DNA from: Garcia nutans
Taxonomy: Eukaryota; Streptophyta; Magnoliopsida; Malpighiales; Euphorbiaceae
Length of the DNA: 64,000 nt
Assembly: GCA_947685225.1 (NCBI GenBank)
Contig: CANTUV010000004.1
Location: forward strand, 13,051,001 to 13,115,000
Direction: 5' to 3'
Shown here: one piece after another, positions 23,820 to 35,315 of the stretch
Layout: the number at the start of each line of letters is the position of its first letter
Numbering within the stretch: the first letter of the stretch is position 1
Made by a program: the position numbers and the translations under genes
The notes under the pieces: generated by a model
Told to the model about the DNA's origin: nothing
The model's input: the letters and a program-made list of their open reading frames with translations, nothing else
The model's database searches: none

Positions 23820-24388
23820 TTGTGTATGTGTTTGTGTGAATTATCAAGTGATGAAAGCATATATCTAAAAGTGATTTTGAATGCCATATGATGACATAAC
23901 ATATGAACATTTTGCATTGACATTATTTTTGAGTTTTGTTATTATCAAATTTTGTACCACTAGCCTTTTGGCTTAGCGCGATTGTAATTCATCGTGCAAA
24001 TGACAGAGGTGATCTGGTGAGAGTTCTACTAGACCAAGTTGGGTCTAGATTTTTGTTGGTTGAGTTGAAGTGTTTTGCTACATCAAGATCAGAGCTATTT
24101 TGCCAGCATGTATACATTTTATATTATAAAACATTTTGATATTATGTTATGTTTTTGGCATATATATATATATTATAACTTATAAAGAATGTTATGTATA
24201 ATTGCATAATATGAGACTTTATATTTTTTGATATACATTAATACATAAATGTATAAATGTTTTCAGGAATGGAAATATAAAAGTTTTTATTAAACCGGGT
24301 TGTGGCATTCTTATACTTTATTTGCGTATTTTACATATACTGGGTATATGTATTATACGTATATAGAGTATAAGGATGTTAAATAAAC

Positions 24389-25157
24389 TGTCAAGTATAT
24401 AATATACTATTTAAGCATGTAATAAACTAATTAAACATATAACATGTCTATACATTTTGGATTATTATATTCATATATCCTAAATTAAAATAAGGCACCC
24501 ACCATTTAAATATATATATATATATAATATATATAATAATGACAATTATATATACTGAGCTGTAAATAGAATGGTGTGTCTAGAATATGTAACTATAAGA
24601 GAATATGTAATATATATATATATATGTACAAACATAATATATAATACAATTTACTTTTATCCTTTAATTTTGTAATCATTATGTATATATTATGGTTACA
24701 AACATAAACAACCAATTATTAATTCATCAAATTCAATATAGATGGACATAAACATTATTAGAATTTACATGTCCATTCAAATGATGTTTGTACTTCATAT
24801 AATAACATATGTACATGCAAATAAATAGCCAATAATATTTAGCCTTTGTCCAATATCCTAGTGGCTTAAAAACTATATTTGCCCAAGTTTGTATATAGAA
24901 TAATATGTGTTTAATATATACAGAATAATTGGAATATTATAAAATATGTAAAACTATAATGGTCGTCTATATCATCAAAATGGTTCGCAATAAACTAATC
25001 ACCCAAGATTGTAAATCGATGTTATAAAAAAAAAGTTCAAGAATAAAAAGCAAAACAGTACAATATCGTACAAATATTGATTGAAACAAAATAATTAAAT
25101 TTAACACTGTAATTAATATTGTAAAAGATTATAATTGTAAGATGTTTGAATTTAATA
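24389..25157 (-). other. copia B leader, second segment
   Basis: This is the continuation of the copia copy B leader after the long-LTR insertion, homologous to 4450-5199 of copy A. It contains AT dinucleotide runs (24514-24535 and 24608-24626). There is no ORF. Confidence 0.65.
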
Positions 25158-25170
25158 GGCTCTGATACCA
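25158..25170 (-). other. Primer-binding site of copia copy B (tRNA-Met)
   Basis: The minus strand reads TGGTATCAGAGCC, two bases (AT) from the presumed LTR end at 25173. It fixes 24389-25157 as leader and the sequence above 25173 as LTR. Confidence 0.85.
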
Positions 25171-25172
25171 AT

Positions 25173-26530
25173 CGTAAGATTTTAATGCAGAAATTAACAT
25201 AATGCCTTATTTAATTGAACTCAAAATATCTTAAGAAAATAATGAATTAATTGACATATTGTTCAAAGATGAAATAGTCATTGTTAAATTGAAGAGCCTC
25301 TTTTATTTAAACCTTTAATTATAAACATTCTTCTTCTCTCTCTCTATCTATTATGCACAAAATTTGGTATTTTAATTAATGGAATATGATTACTATCAAT
25401 TGAGGTTTTTTGTGCTCTTTTATTAATAAGAGAAGAGGGCTTGAAATCATTCAGTAAAAAATTGAATGTGATAACCATTCTTATTTATTATTATTTTAAA
25501 AAGATTATTCACTCCATTAAGGCATTATTTTTCCTTAATAAACGATTATCTATAGCTTAATGGATAGTTTAGTTGGCTACAACTATTATAAGTGGATAAG
25601 TTTTAAAAAATTAAAACACTAGTTTAGTGAGTCATCCACTTAATTTACATAGAATTAACAGTCCTTTCTAAACAAGTTTAACAAAACCTTAAACATGGTT
25701 CTTAGCATTAGTTTTGAACACTTACCTTTTTGGTTGGCTACTTTGAATATGTTCTTCTTCTTCTTCCTTTTCCAGCTACTGTCTTCTCCTAGCTGCCTAA
25801 ATTCGTCCCCTTTCCTCTTAATTTTCTCCTCTTTTTCGATTTGTTTAGGTGTTAAGAGGGTGTTTTAAGTTTTTGCGTGAAAAACTTCTTGTTTTGTTTT
25901 TGTAAGTTCCAATATCTATTTAAACTAAAGCTAATTAATTTGTCTACTGCCATAAAAAAAATTTATTTTATTATTTTTACAAAATCTATTTTATACTCTT
26001 CATTTGCCTTTCTTTCTTACCAAATTCTACAAGTGGCTTGCTTGTAGTTTTTGTCTTCTTTTATTTTATTAGGTTTTAAGCTTTCTTATGCCACATTTGA
26101 CAACTTAACTTCATGCATGTTGCCACATGCTTAGTCTTGATTTAAGAGAGTTTATACGGTAATTATGATGGCTTTGTTAAACCCAAGTACATGAACTTAT
26201 AGTTTATCATTTGGTTTGAGTTTAACTCCTTCCTTTCCCATCCGATTTTATGTGTGTATATATATATACCAACTTTAACTTTTTTTATCCTATATGTTGG
26301 TTACCATTTTAATTAATTATTAATATCTCCTAATTTCTTTTGGACTTTTATCAATTTACTTATATTTAAGGCAAATTTACAAAATATGTGGCACTTTTTA
26401 TTAGCAAACATACGGAATGGGTGTGCATACCACAAGGTTGCTTCCAAAAATAAGGCATGGTGGGGACCATAGTACAAATGTGGACAAATGCAAATTTTGC
26501 TTGTGTTTTATATGTTGGTAGTGTACATTT
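25173..26530 (-). repeat. Presumed 5' LTR of copia copy B; outer border uncertain
   Basis: By position next to the PBS this must begin with the LTR (minus-strand end CTTACG, a likely decay of CTTACA). A pyrimidine/purine-biased segment with CTTCTTCTTCTT at about 25750-25770 looks like a transcribed leader region. No second LTR is present for comparison, so the right border, given here as about 26530, is a guess at where simple AT-rich DNA begins. No gene is seen. Confidence 0.4.
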
Positions 26531-27720
26531 GAGAAAATTACTTCATTTATTAATATTTTAATATTTTATTAATATTTTATATTTATTAATTAATTTTAAA
26601 TTACATTTTATACACATACTTTTATATATTTTATTAAGTTTATTTTTTAAAAAATAATTTTAACATATATCATAAACATTATTTTATTTTTCTAGATAAA
26701 TTTCAAATTAAATTTTTTAAAATATTAAATTAAAAATATTTATATTAATAATGTATAAAAGTATATAATTATTGTATATTGATATATATTTTGCAAGTCA
26801 ACTGATATATTATTATATGTAAAATATAACAACATATAACATCATATATCGGTTATATATTGATATTTATTTTGCAAGTTAAATAGTATTTATTTATTTA
26901 TTTATTTATTGATATTTATTTTATTTATATTAATATATTATAATTTAATTTATATTTTTTTTAAAATAATTTTAACATATACTATAAAATTATTTAAAAT
27001 ATGTTTTAATTTAAAATTACAAAAATATCATTTTAGATGTAACATATACCGACATATATCAATATATACCGATATATACTGATATATACCGATATATACC
27101 AATATATATCAACATATACTATTAAAATATAAAATATATACTTATGTATATCAATATATACCAACACATCAATATATACTAATATATACAGTTAAAATAT
27201 ATGCAATATATATCGACATATATTAATATATATCAACATATACTGACATATACTTACATATATTGTTATTTTTTTGAAACATATGCCCACACATACTCTC
27301 ATTTTGAAATAAAATTTAAATTTTTATTTATATTAATATATTTTATTTAATTTATATTTTTAAAAATAATTTTAAAATGTACTTTAAAATTATTTTAAAA
27401 TATTTTTTAATATAAAATTATAAAAATATCATTTTATATATAACATATACCGACATATGTCAACATACATCAGCATATATTGACATATATCAATATATAC
27501 TAATAAATACTGTTAAAATATATATAACATATATGGACATATATCAATATATACCAACATATATCGATATATATCAACATATACCAGTATATATTAACAT
27601 ATACTTATATACATCAACATAATTATTATATATCAACATATACCAATATATATTCACATATAGTATTATTTTTTTGCAACATATTCCCACATATACTCTC
27701 ATTAAAATAATTTTTTTAAT
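26531..27720. repeat. AT-rich tract with ATATACCGATAT-type short tandem repeats
   Basis: Two stretches, about 27040-27265 and 27440-27670, consist of degenerate units of ATATACC(G/A)ACAT / ATATCGATAT type, 10-12 bp long. Each is preceded by a near-duplicate AT-rich block (26930-27040 and 27320-27440), so the whole is a degenerate larger duplication of about 390 bp. No ORF, tRNA or element signature is visible. Confidence 0.6.
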
Positions 27721-28180
27721 TGGTTAAAAAGGGACTCATAACTTTATAATTTTCTAACCAAGTTCACATAAATATTATTTTGACCTACCAATATTACTCA
27801 ACATTAACTATTATTAGCTATGTAATACATCAACATCAAGACTATTATTTATGCCAATGCATAAATTCCTTCTGTTATCAAACAAAGTGTGAATAACATC
27901 ATTAGAAGAGTAGTTAACAATGTTTCCATCAGTTCAGCAAAGTCAAAGGGTGAGCTTTAAGAATAGCAAACCAATATCTATATATACTTCAAAAATATCC
28001 ATGCAAATTAGACTTGGTTTTTATCAACTCCTAACAACCCTTTAAAAGCCGGCCAAAAAGTGGATGCCATTAAATTGAAATCAAGTTATTGAGTTTTCAA
28101 ATGAGAAAAAAAGATAACCCATTTGTTTGATTTAATTATTCAAAGGCAAAGATAAGAGAAAGGATGGAATAAAAATCTAT
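27721..28180. other. Unassigned AT-rich sequence
   Basis: I see no ORF, terminal repeat or recognisable element here. It may be the decayed continuation of the Ty3 remnant to its right. Confidence 0.4.
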
Positions 28181-28199
28181 TTCTTCGAATCCCTATTTC

Positions 28200-28680
28200 T
28201 CCTTCTTCTTAGCTTGGTGCTATCCTACCAAGTGATGGCATAACCCTCAAATACAGCACAACAAGCTTGACTTTATTGGTCTTAGTGTATTTGTGACAAT
28301 TGAATACTAGCTCTATCTTTTTCTCCCAATCCAAGTAAGCTTCAGGTTCCATCTTCCCACAAAATGATGGTATTTTTAGCTTCATTTCACCTCCTTCTCA
28401 ATTGTTATGCCTCCTTCTTGGTCTTACTTCCTCTTCTTCTTCATTATTACCAAAAGACTTTTCTCCTTCTGAATTGTCATTTGTTGGATTTCTTTGATTT
28501 TCTTCCATCTTAGGGCAATTGTTGGGTTAAGCCCTTATAATTGAAGCTTCCACTCTTTCCATTCGATCCATTATTTCTCCAAATCACCGACTTAAAAGCT
28601 CTATGGATTCAGCCATAGCATCCATCCTATCAACTAGTCCTTGAACTCTTCTACCTTCTCTACTCATCTTAGAGTTTGAC
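28200..28680 (-). pseudogene. Ty3/gypsy gag fragment, chromovirus-like
   Basis: On the minus strand the frame around 28380-28240 reads KIPSFCGKMEPEAYLDWEKK followed by a VFNCHKYTKTNKVKL segment, the conserved retrotransposon gag block of plant Ty3 elements (usual form IPPFxGxxDPEAYLEWE). Upstream (28670-28530) lies a start-like part (MSREGRRVQGLVDRMDAMAE) and an acidic and Arg-rich linker. Several stops (for example near 28535 and 28405) interrupt it. It lies downstream of the PBS at 29742 with the correct polarity, so it belongs to that element. It is too short for the ORF threshold but the motif is clear. Confidence 0.65.
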
Positions 28681-29021
28681 TATGAGTTGCAACAAAAGGT
28701 TAGTAAAACAAGAATTAAGATTTAAATCCTCACTTCACTCCCTCACGTGTTTCGCTCAAGTTTAATGTTCACTCAAGTTTACTCAGGTTTGCACTCAATA
28801 CTTAGCTTTTCTCTAGATGGGCTCACACTATTGTCTTTTATCTCTCAAGTCCCTTGTCAATATCTGTTGTTTATATCAAAATCCCTACAAAATTTGTAAT
28901 CACAAAGAGGCAAAAAAAATTCCTTGATATTTGAGTTCTCACAACCGAACTAGGTGATGATCTAACCTAAAATGGATGTCAATTAGATATAATAAAGATC
29001 ACGGTGAGAAATTGGGTGGGA

Positions 29022-29395
29022 TAGATTTGGTATGGTCATAATATTTTTGGTCTAACCGGGATTGGATTGGGTAAAATTAGTGAAATCTGGCTATAGATTC
29101 ACAGTGGCTGGGTACGGTGAGATTTTGGCATACTAGATTTGGTATGGTCAGAATTATTATGGTCTAGTCGAAATGGGTTTAGACAAAAATTGAAAAATTT
29201 AGCAGTAGGTTTCACGATCGGTGGGACGATGAAAATTTAGGAGAACTAAGTATGGTACGGTTGGGATTATGGTCATCCGACTACACTGGGTTTGGATTAA
29301 AATTTTGACATTTGGCAGTATATTTCATGTAGGTGATATGGTGAGATTTTGGACGGGATAGGCATGGTCTGACTGGACTAAGGGTGATATGGTTT
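29022..29395. repeat. Tandem repeat, period 112-113 bp, three copies plus partial ends
   Basis: Units start at about 29022, 29134, 29247 and 29359 with TAGATTTGGTATGGTC-like sequence. Each contains GGTTTGGATT- and ATTTGGCAGT-like blocks and ends with ACGGTGAGATTTTGG. Copies are diverged but collinear. The array lies in the leader between PBS (29742) and gag (28680) of the Ty3 remnant. Confidence 0.7.
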
Positions 29396-29740
29396 GGAAA
29401 TGGTTTACAAACTGGTTTCAAAAATTGTTTTAGGGTTTCACAAATTTGGTAACTCTTTTATAGTTTTTAGGGTTTGAAATAAAGTTTTATAAGCCACCAA
29501 CACATAATAAACACAATTTTAGCTAGAACAAGATCAATAACAATTTCTTTTCTTTTCTTTTTTTGAATTGATTTTATTTTTTTATATTTACTTTTCTTTT
29601 TTTATGATGATTTTCTTAACAACTATAGAATAAGAAAAAACTCAAAAACAATGTTAGAACAAGAATAATACTAAATCAATCAATAATTCAAAAGGAACTA
29701 GTATAAATAGATAGATTGGGAATATGATTTAGAGTCTAAG
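29396..29740 (-). other. Leader of the Ty3 remnant
   Basis: This sequence has no ORF and a T/A-rich middle (29540-29640). It connects the PBS to the 112-bp repeats. Confidence 0.4.
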
Positions 29741-29741
29741 C

Positions 29742-30309
29742 TCTTATACCAAACTGACACAAACCCCCTAGTATATGAACTAGAGACTCACTCACCTTTA
29801 TGCTTGGAAGTGACTCCTTGGAAAGCCAAATCTGATTCTTGCCAAGTCCGCAACCTAATTCCATCCTGTGGAAGAGAACCCTGAAATTATCTACTTCAAA
29901 GTGATTTAACCTTATTGTAGTGAATCTTGATTTCACAATAAACCAAGAACAAGAGAATATGAACTCTCAAGAAATCTAGAATTTTAGTCAACAATGTCTA
30001 ATCTCTTATAAGGAGATAAATATGGTTTAAATAGGTTACAACAATAAAGGGATGTTTGGTTACAATTATACCTCCATCCTCATCCTACCATTCCAACTAA
30101 AATAACCTAATAAAAGACAAATAACCTTGGGCTTAAAACAACAAGGCCCAAAATAATTAATAATGAGTATACAAATAATACCCAATTATTAAAAGTCATC
30201 CAATAACATAATGTCTTATGAATAACTTAACTAAAGAATAAAGTTAAATATCTAGTTGGCTAAATAACATGTAATCCTAAGTAGCCTTCATCATCCATGC
30301 CCTCTAACA
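29742..30309 (-). repeat. LTR (29755-30309) and PBS (29742-29753) of a small Ty3 element
   Basis: The plus strand from 29755 reads TGACACAAACC and ends CCCTCTAACA at 30309, giving TG...CA termini and 555 bp. On the minus strand the LTR is followed after three or four bases by TGGTATAAGAGC, one mismatch from the tRNA-Met PBS TGGTATCAGAGC. Together with the downstream gag fragment this supports a chromovirus-like (for example Reina-type) element reading leftward. No partner LTR is seen in the window. Confidence 0.6.
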
Positions 30310-30319
30310 AAATAATAAA

Positions 30320-30437
30320 CTTCTATTTGCCTCTACTTGGTCTATATGACTCCATGTTTGCATCCATGAATCTTTGTACACAAGCTTGTAAGGCTTTCTT
30401 CATCTTCTTGGCTCTTTGTCTTGTAATTAGTCTATAA
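30320..30437 (-). pseudogene. Short Ty3 polyprotein tail fragment
   Basis: The minus-strand frame reads ITRQRAKKMKKALQACVQRF and continues to a stop at 30323. I recall ITRxRAKK sequences from the ends of plant Ty3 polyproteins, so this may be the pol end of a Ty3 element immediately upstream of the LTR at 30309. That would make the LTR shared between two internal regions (tandem or recombinant copies). The fragment is short and the assignment is tentative. Confidence 0.35.
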
Positions 30438-30866
30438 GTGTAACGAACCCACCTGCACGGTCTTACGACAACTGGTCTATTGGGCCTTTTCTCCCGTAGG
30501 TGGACCGTAGTCCTAGCCCTCAACCCGGCAGGCCGCCATAGCACTGGACTGCTCTCGCGAGCCCTCCAGTAGGATTTGGTTTTTTTTGGCTCCCAAAGGA
30601 GTCGCCTCCCCGGATCAAACACCTGACCTCTCCCTTAAGAGAGCCAGCGAGCACAATCCAGTACCATTTCTACCAGTGGTCAGGTGTTCGATACGGGGAG
30701 GCGACTCATTTGGGAGCCAAATAAACAAATCCTACTGGAGGGCCTGCGAGATCAGTCCAGTACTGTGGCGGCCTGCCGGATTAAGGCCAGGGACTACGGT
30801 CCACCTACGGGAGAAAAGGCCCAATAGACCAGCTGTCGTAAGACCGTGCAGGTGGGGTCGTTACAG
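30438..30866. mobile_element. Foldback (palindromic) element 1, SINE-like core
   Basis: Left arm (TGTAACGAACCCACCTGC at 30439) and right arm (ending GGTGGGGTCGTTACA at 30865) are inverted repeats of roughly 170-190 bp, with matching blocks GGTCTATTGGGCC, GTGGACCGTAGTCC, GGCAGGCCGCC and TCCAGTAGGATTTG. The centre holds sequence with a tRNA-like B box (GTGTTCGAT). Termini start TGTAAC and end GTTACA. The two ORFs called across it (30323-30622 minus and 30586-30870 plus) mirror each other because of the palindrome and are not genes. Confidence 0.75.
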
Positions 30867-30867
30867 T

Positions 30868-31132
30868 TAAAAGGGAAATGGTACTCGTTCAGCTTATGGT
30901 TTCCTCTTAAGGGAGGAGGTCACGGGTTCAAATGAGGGAGGCGACCTCATTTGAGGCCAAATAAACAAATTCCTGCTCGGGAGCCGTGAGGTGAACGGGT
31001 ACTGTGGCGGCCTGCTGGGTTGAGGGCTGGGACTACGGTCCACCTACGGGAGAAAAGGCCCAATAGACCAGCTGTCATAAGACTGTGCTAGTGGGGTCAT
31101 TACAGTTAAAAAGACGCCTTTTTTACTGTAAC
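30868..31132 (+). mobile_element. Foldback family, single (half) unit
   Basis: One arm of the same family in plus orientation runs from a tRNA-like head (GGTACTCGTTCAGC and B-box-like GGGTTCAAATG near 30930) to GTGGGGTCATTACAG at 31105. A T-rich stretch follows up to the long LTR. It shows what a non-palindromic unit looks like and supports a SINE-like origin, by inference only. Confidence 0.55.
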
Positions 31133-31750
31133 TGTAACACCCCTATACCCTGTATATGCACACTACATACTACTACACCTGTAATATACGTATACCGAAT
31201 ACAAGAGTGCCACAGTTTATATTAGATAACCCAAATTTTCTCCTCTGCAATAATATAAGAAAACTTAAAACACTTCATATTATATTATAAACTATACTAG
31301 ATAAAACATTTATTCATTATGCAGCGGAAAATGTAGTGGTATTTACATATATAAATACATCAAAATCCATGTTTACAAAACATAAAGTTTATACATGTTT
31401 GGCAGTTTGTCTCTGATCTTTAAGCCCACAATCAACACTTCAAAGTCTATACTCGACTCGGTCTAGCTGAACTCTCCGATCCTACCCTGTCACCTGCGCG
31501 ATGAACCACAATCGCGCTAAGCCATAGGCTTAGTGGTACAAACCATAATAACAATATGCTTTAATGCAATGTCAATGTCATACTTTTAAGCAATAGAGAT
31601 CATATTCAAAAATGCTATATTTCATAACATTACATTTCATTATCTTATTTAATTGTTTTACCATTTATGATTCACATTGAAACAAAGACAAGCATGGGCC
31701 CAAAAAGGATTTAATATGTTATTTAAAATTCAGAGTTACTGCTTTGGTCC

Positions 31751-33148
31751 TGTGAATACTCGAATTTTGAGGCTCGGAAAGCCAATTTTTTTCAGACTGC
31801 AAATGACCGGGCCAGACCGGACGATCACGACAAAGTTCACTGAAAGTATATCTTCATGGTACTTGAAATGTCCAAAGCAACGCAAGGATCACGGATATGG
31901 GCTAGGAATAATTTTTGGAAGTCCGCAGCTCCCAGAAAATCAGTTTGAACGAAAAAGTGCGTATTTTTGTGCCGTTTTGGCGTTGAACCGCCGGGACCGG
32001 CAGTCCGACCGCCGGCCGTTTTCTTTCCCATTTTTTCGGCGAGCCACCCATTCCGACCGCTCACCACGGCGGTCTAACAGCCGGACCGGCGGTCTGACCG
32101 CCGTCCAGTCTGATTTTTTGTCTATAAAATGCCTCAGATTTTTCAGAAAACAGGTTGGCTGTTCGGATCTCGGGCCTCATGCTGATGAACTCTCTATTTA
32201 CACACGCTTAAGAACTTTTATTGGACTTTTATTTGCATAAACCTAACCGTGTGCTGTAGGAATTAATCAAAATCAAATTCAAGGTCCGAGAAAACAAGAT
32301 CTGGAACTTCGAAGCAGGAAAATCCTAAGCAAGGTAATATCCTAATTCATCATTTGTCAATTCAAGTATGTCATAAACATTCCATCTTCTTCTTAATTTC
32401 TTTTTGTTGGTCAAAGACCTAATCATTTTAGGTCTTAGGCCTAATTAACTAATCGATGAACATTTCGGCATTAAGCCATGAATCAATCAATTTTGTTGGT
32501 CAAAGACCTAATCATTTTAGGTCTTAGGCCTAATTAACTAATCAATCAACATTTCGGCATTAAACCATGAATCAATCAATCTTGTTAGTCAAAGACCTAA
32601 TCTCTTTTGGCATGAAGCCCATCACAATTAAAATTGATCTTTTTGGCACGGAGCCTAAATTGCATTCTTTTTGGTACCAAGTATCCAAGTTTCATCAAAT
32701 TTAGCACTAAGTGCTCAAAATCTCACAATTTTGGCAAAAAGCCCGACAATGCACGAAGCATACACACACACATGCATAATGCATAATTGCCTTTAAATAG
32801 GCTTTTCCGAACTACATGGACTTTGATCTCTCATAAAAACGAGAGTATGTAGGCATGTTTGGGATTCACCCCAAATAGCAAGTCCACAATTTACTAACAA
32901 TTTGTCTGTCTTCTCTTCTTTGTCCCTCTTAGTTTTGTTTCCTTTTGGCAAGTTAATCAAATACATGACATAGTCCCTGAATCCTCCTTTGGTTTGTAGA
33001 TTAGAAACCTTTACATTGGATGCATTAATTGGAGTCAAACAAGGGTTTTCTTAGTTTTTCCCTTTGAACAGAAAAAACTGAGTGGCGACTCCTAGCAACA
33101 AGTGAACGTTCCTCCGAATCCTTTTCGGGTGGAAAACCGAGGTTCACA
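31751..33148 (+). repeat. 5' LTR of Tat-type element 1
   Basis: The LTR is 1398 bp. It contains a CGG/CCG-rich palindromic array at about 31975-32107, a TATA box (CTATAAAAT, 32122-32130) directly after it, and a tandem duplication of about 94 bp (two copies of GGTCAAAGACCTAATCATTT between 32408 and 32590). It is nearly identical to the 3' LTR; visible differences include several substitutions, a short indel near 32935 and length changes in the GC-rich array. Confidence 0.92.
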
Positions 33149-34194
33149 ATTTGGCGACTCCACTGGGGACCATAAAAATGATTTATGGGATTCTAGTGGA
33201 CTACTATTGCTTATTTGATTAATTTGACACTAGGGACCATGAAAATGATTTATGGGATCCTAGTAGACTACTATTGTTTATTTGATTAACTTGCCCTTCT
33301 TTAGGGTATTTTTATTTATTTTGCAGGGTACCTTAGCAATGGTTGTCATTTCTTTAAGGACATTAGAATTGAAAATTGACTAAAAGAATCTTTCAGGGGA
33401 CCATAAAAAAATAATAATAAAATAATAATAATAATAATAAAAATAATTTATGGGATCCTAGTAGACTATCATTATTCATTTAACTGATTTGCCCTTCTTT
33501 AGGGTACTTTTATTCATTTTGCAGGGTACCTTAGCAATATATATCCCCTCCTTGGGGATATTGGATTGAAAATTGACAAAAGGAATCTTTTTCCTTTAAT
33601 GGACCCCTTGTTTGATTAATTGTGCATTTATTTTGTCATTCAGAGAATCTTTTTCTCTTGCATTATATGGGGGAATCCTTTTCCTCCATTGCATAAAAAA
33701 AAATTGTTTTCAAATGAATTTCTTCTCTTTCTGTTCAAAATTATGAGTCTGGATAGCAAGTAGCGCTGACCGGCAGGTCTCCTTGATTATGCCGGCGGAC
33801 AACCAAAGCGTCCTCCCTATTGTCGCAAACCATTCCAATCCTTTTGGAGTGGCCTATGAGTAATCGTACTGTTGGACCCACGTGAAACTCCTTGTTTCAC
33901 ATGTGGTTAGGTATATCTTACTCAAGACTCAAGGGTCCCTATTATGAGCCAATTCTCTATTTTTCATGAACAATAGAACCCTCCCTTAGGTTGTATGTAC
34001 CCAATGATAGTGCCACATTCCATTAAAATGAATTATGATGTGATGAGGTGCATTCATGCAACATGACAACATTATTTTGGGGGAAAATCTTTTGGGGAAA
34101 ACTTTTGATGTATATAAGTGGACCAAGAGTTTTTCCTATCCTACACACTACCCTGATCTCTTGCCCTTAACCTTTTCAGGTACCCACTATCCGT
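33149..34194 (+). other. Tat-type element 1 PBS and leader
   Basis: The PBS is TGGCGACTCCACTGGGGA at 33152-33169, of the tRNA-Arg type reported for Ogre/Tat elements. The leader has three successive blocks starting GGACCATAAAAATGATTTAT or similar (about 33165, 33234 and 33398); the third contains an expanded AAT microsatellite (about 33409-33447). The leader ends with CCTTTTCAGGTACCC just before gag, which resembles a 3' splice site and is conserved in element 2. There is no long ORF. Confidence 0.75.
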
Positions 34195-35285
34195 ATGCCT
34201 TCACCTACACAAGCTACACCAACTCCAACTGTGCAATCACCCACAAGTCCTACTACCCCAACTTCACCAACTACTCCAATTATTGAAATGGCTACTATTG
34301 AACAGATTAAGGCCCTGCTAGATGGACAAGTTAAGAAAATTGAAGCTAGGATGCAAGAGAGAATTGATGAAGCTTTGGCTGCCCAAAGGGAGCCATCCTG
34401 GCTGAATTGGGAGGGGCACCAAAGACGGCCTCTACTCCTGGAAATTTAGGAAAAGAACCCATTGTGGGGCAAACTAGTACCCCCATGACTGCTCAGAACA
34501 ATACCCCTGTCATCAATTTGGAGGATCCACCCTCTAAGAATGAAACTGATGAACTGAAAAAGAAACTTGAATTGCTTGAAAGGTTAATCACTGCCATGAA
34601 AACTCATAAAGAGGTGGTAGACATGGATTCCTTATCCTTGTTTCCCCAAGCTAGATTGCCTCCAAAATTTAAGATGCCTGGGATGGACAGATTTGATGGG
34701 ACCACTTGCCCTAAAACCCATTTGAAGATGTATGTGGGGGCCTTGAGCCCTTGGGGTTTAAATGATGAGCTCTTTGCTCAACTCTTTCAACAATCCTTGA
34801 CTGGGGCTGTCCTAAAATGGTTTGTAAGCCTGGACCGTGCTAAGATTAAGACTTGGGAAGACATCTGCAATGCATTTAACACTCAATACCACTACAATAT
34901 TGAGATAGATGTCACTAGAAGGGAGCTTGAGACCACTAAATAAAATAACAATGAACCCTTCTCCTCGTTCCTTACGAGGTGGAGGGCGAAGGCTGCCCAA
35001 ATGATCAATCGCCCTTCAGAACAGGAGCAAATTGATATTATAATCAGGAATTTAAGGCCTACATATCAAGCTCAACTGCAAACCCAATACCTACCTACTT
35101 TCAAATCGCTCATTGCGACTGCAACTAAGGTAGAAGACTTGATACAATTGGGTAAGATAGTAGATGAGGGAGCTACTTCAAAGTATAAGAAACAGGGCCA
35201 AGTTGCTTCCTCAAGCAAAGTCAATGAAGTGGTCAATATTGCCCCTGTGAATCCTTTACGTGTGGGCAATCTTGGGCAGAGAAAT
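34195..35285 (+). pseudogene. Tat-type element 1 gag, frameshifted and with nonsense codons
   Basis: ATG at 34195 starts a Pro/Thr-rich N-terminus (PSPTQATPTPTVQS), then a helical part (IEQIKALLDGQVKKIEARMQ). One base is missing after 34390 compared with element 2, shifting the frame. The retrotransposon gag block follows (RFDGTTCPKTHLKMYVGALS, FQQSLTGAVLKWFVSLD). In-frame stops at about 34940 (TAA) and 35286 (TAG) correspond to CAA and CAG in element 2. The gag zinc motif (CEYHQGKGHRTDAC) lies just beyond, at about 35428-35470. Gag would form the particle; this copy could not make it whole. Confidence 0.85.
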
Positions 35286-35315
35286 TAGCCAAGAAGACAA
35301 TATACCGACCTTGGG

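Larger units (their letters stand above)
9275..24383 (-). mobile_element. Solo LTR (Tekay/Del-like family), split by the SIRE-like element
   Basis: The LTR consists of 9275-11050 and 23820-24383 (about 2.34 kb). It opens TATAACACCC and ends GATGTTAAA, decayed versions of the family termini TGTAACACCC / GTGTTACA. The 5-bp direct repeat TAAAC flanks it exactly (9270-9274 and 24384-24388), and the empty site is preserved in copia copy A near 4450. No internal element sequence lies between these flanks except the younger SIRE-like insertion. It is therefore a solo LTR, the expected product of LTR-LTR recombination. A GACACG-type repeat array lies at 9905-10195. Confidence 0.85.

Noticed and set aside
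29736..29936. 66-codon minus-strand ORF as a gene
   Set aside because: It lies in the small Ty3 LTR across the PBS and has no recognisable domain.
30323..30870. ORFs of 94-99 codons on both strands with Arg- and Pro-rich products
   Set aside because: They are mirror images produced by the foldback palindrome. Only the short minus-strand tail 30323-30437, outside the palindrome, is kept as a possible Ty3 fragment.
30900..30990. A tRNA gene
   Set aside because: A B-box-like motif is present but I could not lay out a cloverleaf, and the sequence belongs to the repeated foldback/SINE-like family.
31677..32240. A 187-codon ORF across the start of Tat-type element 1
   Set aside because: It crosses the junction between the solo LTR and the inserted LTR and runs through the GC-rich array; it cannot predate the insertion and has no domain.
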